From contig CATYZV010000135.1 in the NCBI GenBank assembly GCA_958415865.1, positions 1 to 5,660 on the forward strand: a stretch of 5,660 nucleotides of DNA, read 5' to 3'. The notes beneath the pieces were generated by a model. That model was not told the DNA's origin and did no database searches. It worked only from the letters and a program-made list of their open reading frames with translations. Source of the stretch: an uncultured Selenomonadaceae bacterium. Its GTDB lineage: Bacteria; Bacillota; Negativicutes; Selenomonadales; Selenomonadaceae. Shown here piece after piece: positions 1 through 5,660 of the stretch. Numbering within the stretch: the stretch's first letter is position 1; the number at the start of each line of letters is the position of its first letter. Both the position numbers and the translations under genes were made by a program.

Positions 1-608
1 ATATGCAGATGCTTGTTGTGGATGTATTTATCTATCTTGGTGCAGTAGTACATAGTCTTAAAACTCTTATCGGCAATGCTGGCTTCACCGATGATTTCAC
101 CGTAGGTAAACGTATTGTAGAAATTGTGCTTGTCGCAGTAGTTGATATGCTTTGATATGGCATCGAGCGTGGATTTGTCATCGCTCTTTTTCGGACCGGG
201 CGTTACGATGAAATATTCTTCATCCTTGTCGACGAATTCAATTTTATTTTCCTCGACATTGAAAGCATCCTGCGTGATGTTCATCGTATTCTTTAGCAGC
301 TTCCTGAGCCTCTTGATCCGTTCAATCTCCGCCAGCAGCAATTTATCCTTTGCCTGAAGCATCGTCAAAAAGGTCTGCGTATCGCGGCGGCGCATATAAT
401 CCTTGATCTCCTCTAAGCTCATGCCGACTTCCTTGAGCATCTGAATCATGTCGAACAGCATCGCCTGATTGATGGAGTAATAGCGGTAGCCGTTGCTGCC
501 TATCTTCGCCGGCTTTAAAAGCCCTATATCATCGTAGTGAAACAAGGTGTCCTTCGTCGTGCCGCAGAAGCGGGCAAATTCTCCGCTGCGGAAATATTTT
601 TGCGCCAT
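1..608 (-). CDS. MerR-family transcriptional regulator, N-terminal 202 residues (C-terminus beyond window)
   Basis: This is a DNA-binding regulator of the MerR family, open from ATG at 608 to the left edge with no stop, so the gene is cut by the window. Residues 6-25 form the helix-turn-helix, including the family-typical TKDTLFHYDDIGLLKP run. Residues 29-45 form the wing with GYRYYS, and residues 47-72 give the following helices (MLKEVGMSLEEIKDYM). Residues 80-109 are a charged, leucine-rich helix expected to dimerise as a coiled coil. From about residue 120 a different domain begins (FIVTPGPKK and FTYGEIIG). It resembles the GyrI-like/BmrR-type small-molecule effector domains found in multidrug-sensing MerR proteins; that part is inference. 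No clustered metal-binding cysteines of the MerR/ZntR kind are seen in the visible part. The ATG is preceded at 6 nt by a strong GGGAGGAAG ribosome site. It is divergent from eno. The ligand and targets cannot be told from the sequence. Confidence 0.9.
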   Translation of the reverse strand, partial: MAQKYFRSGEFARFCGTTKDTLFHYDDIGLLKPAKIGSNGYRYYSINQAMLFDMIQMLKEVGMSLEEIKDYMRRRDTQTFLTMLQAKDKLLLAEIERIKRLRKLLKNTMNITQDAFNVEENKIEFVDKDEEYFIVTPGPKKSDDKSTLDAISKHINYCDKHNFYNTFTYGEIIGEASIADKSFKTMYYCTKIDKYIHNKHLH

Positions 609-614
609 TGAGCT

Positions 615-623
615 CTTCCTCCC
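615..623 (-). promoter_or_regulatory. Ribosome binding site of the MerR-family gene
   Basis: On the minus strand the motif GGGAGGAAG lies 6 nt upstream of the ATG at 608. It is a strong Shine-Dalgarno match and fixes the start codon of the truncated regulator. Confidence 0.8.
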
Positions 624-624
624 G

Positions 625-638
625 TCAGTTATCAGTTA
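625..638. repeat. Tandem 7-bp direct repeat (TCAGTTA x2)
   Basis: TCAGTTA occurs twice head to tail (625-631 and 632-638), immediately upstream of the ribosome site of the MerR-family gene. It is short enough to be chance or replication slippage. A role in the leader or in regulator binding is possible but unsupported. Confidence 0.4.
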
Positions 639-713
639 AAATTACATCTCATCTTACCATATCTAAAATGCAAATGCCATATTTTATCGCAGCTAAAGTT
701 ATATTGAAAAACA

Positions 714-735
714 GATAATTTAGATTGATAATTTA
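714..735 (+). repeat. Direct repeat GATAATTTA x2 upstream of eno
   Basis: GATAATTTA occurs at 714-722 and again at 727-735, a 13-bp period. The second copy overlaps the -35 region and the Fur-like dyad. Repeats spaced near one helical turn can be regulator sites, but the sequence is simple and AT-rich, so functional meaning is uncertain. Confidence 0.4.
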
Positions 736-753
736 TATCATATATGCTATACT
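725..753 (+). promoter_or_regulatory. Sigma-A type promoter of eno with extended -10
   Basis: The -35 hexamer TTGATA (725-730) and the -10 hexamer TATACT (748-753) are separated by exactly 17 bp. A TG dinucleotide at 745-746 stands one base before the -10 box, making it an extended -10. Both hexamers are close to consensus (TTGACA, TATAAT). Transcription would begin near 760, giving a 5' leader of roughly 65-70 nt before the enolase ATG. A strong constitutive promoter is what one expects for a glycolytic enzyme. The start point is predicted, not measured. Confidence 0.78.
726..740. promoter_or_regulatory. Fur-box-like dyad overlapping the eno -35 element
   Basis: TGATAATTTATATCA agrees with the 7-1-7 Fur consensus TGATAATNATTATCA at 12 of 14 informative positions. 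Its outer arms TGATA/TATCA are a perfect inverted repeat. It covers most of the -35 box and half of the spacer of the eno promoter, a position where a bound repressor would block RNA polymerase. The region is very AT-rich, so a chance match is quite possible. Fur, PerR or another regulator cannot be distinguished here. Confidence 0.3.
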
Positions 754-768
754 AAATGCAGAATTAGA

Positions 769-804
769 AATGAGAATTGTTTACAATAAATTGATATTCT
801 CATT
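769..804 (+). repeat. Inverted repeat in the predicted 5' leader of eno
   Basis: AATGAGAAT (769-777) and ATTCTCATT (796-804) are perfect 9-bp reverse complements separated by 18 nt. A second small dyad, ATTGT-TT-ACAAT (776-787), sits at the left edge and within the spacer. With transcription starting near 760, the RNA could form a 9-bp stem ending about 8 nt before the AGGAAG ribosome site. It is not followed by a T-run, so it is not an intrinsic terminator. It may be a mRNA-stabilising 5' hairpin or a dyad operator; the sequence does not say which. Confidence 0.5.
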
Positions 805-810
805 GTACAG

Positions 811-818
811 AAAGGAAG
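811..818 (+). promoter_or_regulatory. Ribosome binding site of eno
   Basis: AAAGGAAG lies 8 nt upstream of the ATG at 827, a good purine-rich Shine-Dalgarno site at ideal spacing. It supports that start. Confidence 0.8.
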
Positions 819-826
819 ATCTTTAG

Positions 827-2134
<1,308 letters not shown>

Positions 2135-2147
2135 TCAGCTAAGCTGA
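2135..2147. repeat. Short palindrome directly after the eno stop codon
   Basis: TCAGCT-A-AGCTGA is a perfect 13-bp palindrome starting at the base after the TGA stop. As RNA it could form a 5-bp stem with a TAA loop. It has no T-run and is distinct from the strong terminator that follows. Confidence 0.4.
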
Positions 2148-2154
2148 ACTAAAT

Positions 2155-2196
2155 AAAAGGGTACAGCCTTGAAATTTCAGGGCTGTACCCTTTTTT
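2155..2196. terminator. Intrinsic terminator, probably bidirectional, shared by eno and uvrC
   Basis: GGGTACAGCCTTGA (2159-2172) pairs with TCAGGGCTGTACCC (2177-2190) as a 14-bp stem with a single G-T wobble and an AATT loop. On the plus strand it is followed by six Ts (2191-2196), a textbook rho-independent terminator 24 nt after the eno stop. On the minus strand the flanking AAATAAAA gives TTTTATTT after the same hairpin, 20 nt beyond the uvrC stop at 2210. One element can therefore end both convergent transcripts. Confidence 0.93.
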
Positions 2197-2209
2197 GTCT
2201 ATTTATATT

Positions 2210-4069
2210 TTATAATTTACTGCTGATCAAATCGTGCGTAGCAAAGAAATTGTAAATTGCCGAGGCGGTGCTCTGGCTGATGCCGGGCACTGCCGCCAGT
2301 TCTTCTACGCTCGCTTTTTTTATATTGGCTATATTTTCAAAGTGGTCGAATAGTATTTTGCGCCGCTTGGGACCGATGCCGGGGATGTTGTCGAGCAGGG
2401 AAACGCGGTTGCGCTTCGTGCGCAGCTTGCGGTGGTAGGTGATGGCAAAGCGGTGTGCCTCGTCGCGGATGCTCTGCACAAGGTACAGTGCGTCTGACTG
2501 GCGGGGCAGTATGACCGGGTCGGGAGAAAATTCCGTGAAGATGTACTCAAACTGCTTGGCAAGGCCCACTACAGGCACGGTGAGATGACCTGCACCGCGG
2601 ATTATTTCAAGGGCGGAGCTTAACTGTCCCTTGCCTCCGTCGATGATTATTAGGTCAGGCATTTCTTCGGCAGTGGCTTTGCCGTATCGGCGCAAGGTTA
2701 CCTCGCGCATGGACTTGAAATCATCGGGCTTGCCTTCAGTGGAATTTATCTTGAAGCGGCAGTAGGAATCCTTATCCGGCCTGCCGTCTTGGAAAACCAC
2801 CATAGAAGCGACTGTTTCCGAGCCTTGAATATGGGAGATATCGAAACACTCCATGCGCATAGGCGGCTTGGTGAGCTTTAAATACTTTTGCAGCTCGTAT
2901 ACGGCACCGCTCGTCCTTGCCTGAGCATCTTTTAATTTGTCGCTCTGGTCCTGAAGGTACTTCTGCGCATTTTCCTGAGCCATCTGCACTATGTCCTTTT
3001 TTACGCCGCGCTTAGGCACGAGGAATTTGACCTTTGCCGCTTTTTCCTGCTCCAGCCATTTTTCAAGCACAGCTGCTTCGGAAAGCTCCAATGGCAGCAG
3101 CACTTCCTGCGGAATGAATACGGCATCATTATAATACTGCTTCAAAAATGCTCCCAAGCTCTGTTGTGCTTCGTCCTGCTCATTGCCAGTCAAAAGAAAT
3201 TGGCTGCGCCCCAGCATTTTGCCGCTGCGGATGAAAAAGACCTGTATGCAGATGCCCAGAGGTGATGCCGCCATGCCGACAGCATCCATGTCGCCGGTAT
3301 CGGTCAGTATCTTCTGCTTTTCCATGACCTGCCGCACTGCCTGAAGCTGATCGCGCAATCGTGCCGCTGTCTCAAAATCGAGTGCCTGTGCCGCCGAGCG
3401 CATATGCTCTTCGAGTCTTTTTTCGACGGATTCGCTGCGCCCTTCCAAGAACAGGCATACGGACTGCACCATCTCGTCGTAATCGCTCTTATCTATCTTG
3501 CCGGCGCACGGAGCCAGACACCGCTTGATGTGGTATTCAAGACAGGGACGCTCGCCCAAGCGGCGGCAGGTGCGCAGCGGGAACAAACGGCGCAGCAGCT
3601 TTACAGTCTCCTTCATAGCCGTTACATTCGTGTACGGGCCGAAGTAGCGCGAGCCGTCGCGAATTACGCGGCGCGTCGTCGTGAGGCGCGGATAATCGTC
3701 GTTTAGCGTGATTTTTAAATAAGGGTACGTCTTATCATCGCGCAGCATTATATTGTACTTAGGATGGTGCTTTTTTATTAAATTACATTCCAGTATCAAT
3801 GCCTCTAGCTCGTTATTCGTCATGATCGTCTCTAAATCGGCGATATGTGATACCATGGCTATGGTCTTGGCACTGTGGCTGCGGCTCGATTGGAAATACT
3901 GGCGCACGCGGTTTTTCAGGCTTATCGCTTTGCCGACGTATATTATCTTGCCGCGGCTGTCCTTCATCAGGTAAACACCGGGGCTAGACGGCAGCTGCTT
4001 GAGCTTTTGCGCCACCGTGCTGTTGATATCGGCAACGGAATCGACATCTAAATCATAGCTTTGCTTCAT
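2210..4069 (-). CDS. uvrC: UvrABC system subunit C (excinuclease)
   Basis: UvrC makes the two cuts on either side of a DNA lesion in nucleotide excision repair, acting in the cytoplasm with UvrB. The 619-residue protein shows every expected domain in order. The GIY-YIG nuclease (residues 28-106) makes the 3' cut, with Tyr33, Tyr44, Arg54, Glu94 and Asn106 as the likely active residues. Four cysteines at 168, 176, 184 and 188 match the UvrC iron-sulphur ligands. The UvrB-interacting UVR helix pair lies around 209-245. The RNase H-like domain makes the 5' cut, with the likely catalytic triad Asp410 (CFDISH), Asp477 (IIDGGKGQL) and His539 (RDEAHRF). A double helix-hairpin-helix for DNA binding spans about 558-610 (IPGIGPKRR, VPGISQST). 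The N-terminus is some 15-20 residues longer than many UvrC proteins. The start is supported by an AGGTG site 10 nt upstream in the 18-bp gap after the preceding gene. It is the last gene of the leftward operon. Confidence 0.97.
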   Translation of the reverse strand: MKQSYDLDVDSVADINSTVAQKLKQLPSSPGVYLMKDSRGKIIYVGKAISLKNRVRQYFQSSRSHSAKTIAMVSHIADLETIMTNNELEALILECNLIKKHHPKYNIMLRDDKTYPYLKITLNDDYPRLTTTRRVIRDGSRYFGPYTNVTAMKETVKLLRRLFPLRTCRRLGERPCLEYHIKRCLAPCAGKIDKSDYDEMVQSVCLFLEGRSESVEKRLEEHMRSAAQALDFETAARLRDQLQAVRQVMEKQKILTDTGDMDAVGMAASPLGICIQVFFIRSGKMLGRSQFLLTGNEQDEAQQSLGAFLKQYYNDAVFIPQEVLLPLELSEAAVLEKWLEQEKAAKVKFLVPKRGVKKDIVQMAQENAQKYLQDQSDKLKDAQARTSGAVYELQKYLKLTKPPMRMECFDISHIQGSETVASMVVFQDGRPDKDSYCRFKINSTEGKPDDFKSMREVTLRRYGKATAEEMPDLIIIDGGKGQLSSALEIIRGAGHLTVPVVGLAKQFEYIFTEFSPDPVILPRQSDALYLVQSIRDEAHRFAITYHRKLRTKRNRVSLLDNIPGIGPKRRKILFDHFENIANIKKASVEELAAVPGISQSTASAIYNFFATHDLISSKL

Positions 4070-4079
4070 ATAATAAATT

Positions 4080-4084
4080 CACCT
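4080..4084 (-). promoter_or_regulatory. Ribosome binding site of uvrC
   Basis: On the minus strand AGGTG lies 10 nt before the ATG at 4069, inside the 18-bp gap to the preceding gene. The spacing is slightly long, but no better site serves a downstream start. It supports the extended N-terminus of UvrC. Confidence 0.55.
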
Positions 4085-4087
4085 GCC

Positions 4088-4858
4088 TCACTGCATTTTG
4101 AATTTGAGCGCGGCAATGCCCATGTACTCCCGTATCGCCATGCACGAATAGTTGAAAGCATCATTTCGCGGAATGAAGTTGAACACGCTGAACGCCAGCT
4201 GTCCGCTCATCTGGTAATCAGCCGTATAAGCGATAGGCTTCATGCCTTCGCGCTCAAATATCATCATAGAACGCGGCATATGAAAACCCGATGTGATGAG
4301 CAGCGGGCGCGTATAGCCGTGTTCTTCCATTATTGATTTGCTGTTGCGGGCATTTTCCACCGTATTGCGGCTCTGGTTTTCTATCAATAGAACATCGTCG
4401 GGCAGTCCCATGCCGTTGAAAATGCGCCGCTCTATATCAGCTTCTCTGCCCGTATCCTCAAACACCTTGCCGCCGGATAAGATCACCGGCACATTTAATT
4501 CCTTTTGCAGGCGGTATACCGTCATCATGCGGTTCGCCACGTAGCCGGATACCATGCCGTCGCCGTCGATATCAGGCACGTTATTGATAGCCCCGCCGCC
4601 GAGCATCACGATTACATCCGGCTTTGCCTCTTGCAGCTGCTGAATACCGGGCGGTGCATAAGCGTTTTCCAGCGGCTTCATCAGATAGTACGCCGTGAAC
4701 TGCATCGTCAACACATAAAAAACGGCTATTACAGCTGTTAAAGCATACCTGCCCTTAGTTTTTTTCCGATATAAGTAAATATTGAGAAGTATGAGCAGAG
4801 CAATAATGCCTCCGGGCGGCATGACAAAAGCGTAGAGCACTTTTACTATATAGAGCAT
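4088..4858 (-). CDS. Membrane-anchored DUF218 (YdcF/ElyC/SanA-like) family protein
   Basis: The 256-residue protein has two hydrophobic segments, at about residues 8-29 and 38-58, joined by the basic stretch RKKTKGR. By the positive-inside rule that loop is cytoplasmic, so the C-terminal domain should face outward. Residues 80-215 carry the DUF218 pattern: DVIVMLGGG (81-89), Arg110 in ANRMMT, VILSGG (125-130), Glu139, SRNTVENA (163-170) and TSGFHMPRSM (189-198) with His193 and Arg196. Family members such as E. coli ElyC and SanA are linked to envelope integrity and peptidoglycan or lipid-carrier metabolism, but the reaction is not established, so no gene symbol is given. A DIDGDG acidic loop at 96-101 resembles a calcium-binding loop. 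The start at 4858 has a GAGAGGA-type ribosome site about 11 nt upstream, located at the end of the preceding gene. It sits 16 bp after the methyltransferase gene and 18 bp before uvrC, so co-transcription is likely. A role in repair is not implied. Confidence 0.87.
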   Translation of the reverse strand: MLYIVKVLYAFVMPPGGIIALLILLNIYLYRKKTKGRYALTAVIAVFYVLTMQFTAYYLMKPLENAYAPPGIQQLQEAKPDVIVMLGGGAINNVPDIDGDGMVSGYVANRMMTVYRLQKELNVPVILSGGKVFEDTGREADIERRIFNGMGLPDDVLLIENQSRNTVENARNSKSIMEEHGYTRPLLITSGFHMPRSMMIFEREGMKPIAYTADYQMSGQLAFSVFNFIPRNDAFNYSCMAIREYMGIAALKFKMQ

Positions 4859-4874
4859 CGTCGATCAAATCCTC

Positions 4875-5654
4875 TCATTCGATTTCCATAACGCCGTAAT
4901 GAATCGGTGCGTACCTGCCGCCGCAGATCTTCGTAAAGCCTAGCCGCTCAAATTCCAAGCTGCGGCTGTTTTCCTTAAATACGACGCGGCAGCGTGCCAC
5001 GCGCTTTGCCTCTGCTATCGCTTCAACAGAAACGGGATCGCTGTCCGCCAGAGAGCGCAATGGATTGATATTGGCACTATCCGTCAATGGATGACGGAAC
5101 ATCGGGTCGAAATACACTACGTCAAAGCTATCGTCCGGCTGTTTTTTCAAATACTCCAGATAATCCTGATTGACCGTTTCAATGCGCACCATAGCCGACT
5201 TTAAATCGTAATTCGTCGGCAGATAACGCTTCAAGCCGTCAGACGTTACAAGCGAAATCAGCGGACTGTACTCCAGTCCGACGACCCTGCCGCTCTCGCC
5301 GACTTGGTAGCTGGCGACGATAGCATCAGCAGCAAAGCCGAGCGTACAGTCAAGCACGCTCATACCGCGCTGCAGATCCATAGCATCTATCATATTATCC
5401 GTGCCGCCGCAGCGCAGCCGCTTAATGCGCACCTGTGCCATATTCGGATGAAAAAACATCTGAGTACCGTCCATATCGAGCAGTATCTGATTCTGCTTGA
5501 CCACCACCACGATATCACAGCCGTGCTGTGCCTTCATCTTATCAATACCCGCGCCGTCGCGGCGGACGTAGCGCGAATTGAGCTGTGCCGCCACCGCCTT
5601 TGCCTTATTTTCCAGCTCCGCCGTAGCCTTGCGCACCGTCGTTACGATAAACAT
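4875..5654 (-). CDS. Class I SAM-dependent methyltransferase, RsmJ/DUF548-like
   Basis: The 259-residue protein has a Rossmann-type methyltransferase core. Motif I is VLDCTLGFAADA (100-111) for S-adenosylmethionine binding. Glu128 at the end of strand 2 (VVGLE) is the likely ribose contact. The DVVYFDPMF run (178-186) is the catalytic-type motif IV. LDCTLG together with FDPMF is characteristic of the RsmJ/YhiQ family, whose E. coli member makes m2G1516 in 16S rRNA. Firmicute relatives of this family are usually annotated only as methyltransferases. A 90-residue N-terminal region (MFIVTTVRKATAELENKA onward) precedes the core, as I recall for these relatives. The substrate is inferred and could be another RNA. 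The ATG at 5654 is the first possible start, because an in-frame TGA lies two codons upstream (5658-5660). Only 6 bp upstream are visible, so no ribosome site can be judged. It is the first visible gene of a leftward operon with the DUF218 gene and uvrC. Confidence 0.86.
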   Translation of the reverse strand: MFIVTTVRKATAELENKAKAVAAQLNSRYVRRDGAGIDKMKAQHGCDIVVVVKQNQILLDMDGTQMFFHPNMAQVRIKRLRCGGTDNMIDAMDLQRGMSVLDCTLGFAADAIVASYQVGESGRVVGLEYSPLISLVTSDGLKRYLPTNYDLKSAMVRIETVNQDYLEYLKKQPDDSFDVVYFDPMFRHPLTDSANINPLRSLADSDPVSVEAIAEAKRVARCRVVFKENSRSLEFERLGFTKICGGRYAPIHYGVMEIE

Positions 5655-5660
5655 CTGTCA

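Noticed and set aside
625..720. A -10/-35 promoter for the MerR-family gene on the minus strand
   Set aside because: TAAGAT with an extended TG and TAAAAT are possible -10 boxes, but neither has a reasonable -35 at 16-19 bp. The promoter must exist but could not be placed with confidence.
777..794. Possible Rex (NADH-sensing) operator in the eno leader
   Set aside because: TTGTTTACAATAAATTGA has only the left half of the TTGTTAA-N4-TTAACAA pattern; the right half disagrees at most positions.
609..826. Riboswitch, small RNA or CcpA cre site in the divergent intergenic region
   Set aside because: The predicted leader is too short for a known riboswitch, no cre-like TGNAANCGNTNNCA match was seen, and no terminator-ended small transcript is apparent.
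3404..3706. A 100-codon plus-strand frame inside uvrC
   Set aside because: It is antisense to the UVR and cysteine-cluster regions of uvrC, has no recognisable domain, and no supporting ribosome site was noted.
4061..4741. Several plus-strand frames of 68-91 codons opposite the DUF218 gene
   Set aside because: All are shadows of a conserved minus-strand gene with clear family motifs; none has its own features.

Overview
The window looks like chromosomal DNA from an anaerobic low-to-mid-GC Firmicute. Genes on both strands are tightly packed, Shine-Dalgarno sites are purine-rich, and the single AT-rich intergenic region carries a near-consensus vegetative (sigma-A type) promoter. The enolase and UvrC sequences feel closest to Negativicutes (Selenomonas/Megamonas-like), for example the GGAHATNS stretch in enolase. 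That placement is from memory of family sequences and was not searched. No rRNA, tRNA, CRISPR array, transposon or phage gene is visible.

Layout, left to right. (1) Positions 1-608, minus strand: the N-terminal 202 codons of a MerR-family transcription regulator, running off the left edge. (2) Positions 609-826: a divergent AT-rich intergenic region. It holds a strong promoter for the gene to the right, a Fur-box-like dyad overlapping that promoter's -35 element, and an inverted repeat in the predicted 5' leader. (3) Positions 827-2134, plus strand: a complete enolase gene (eno), apparently transcribed alone. (4) Positions 2135-2209: a convergent spacer with a strong intrinsic terminator hairpin, A-rich on one side and T-rich on the other, so probably used from both directions. 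(5) Positions 2210-5654, minus strand: three closely spaced genes reading leftward. In transcription order they are an RsmJ/DUF548-like SAM-dependent methyltransferase, a two-helix membrane-anchored DUF218 (YdcF/ElyC/SanA-like) protein, and uvrC. Gaps of 16 and 18 bp suggest one transcript, whose promoter lies beyond the right edge.

Functionally this is housekeeping DNA: a glycolytic enzyme, a nucleotide-excision-repair endonuclease, a probable RNA methyltransferase and a probable envelope protein. I found no convincing new system. The points most worth a second look are the regulatory architecture upstream of eno and the operon that puts a DUF218 envelope protein between a methyltransferase and uvrC.
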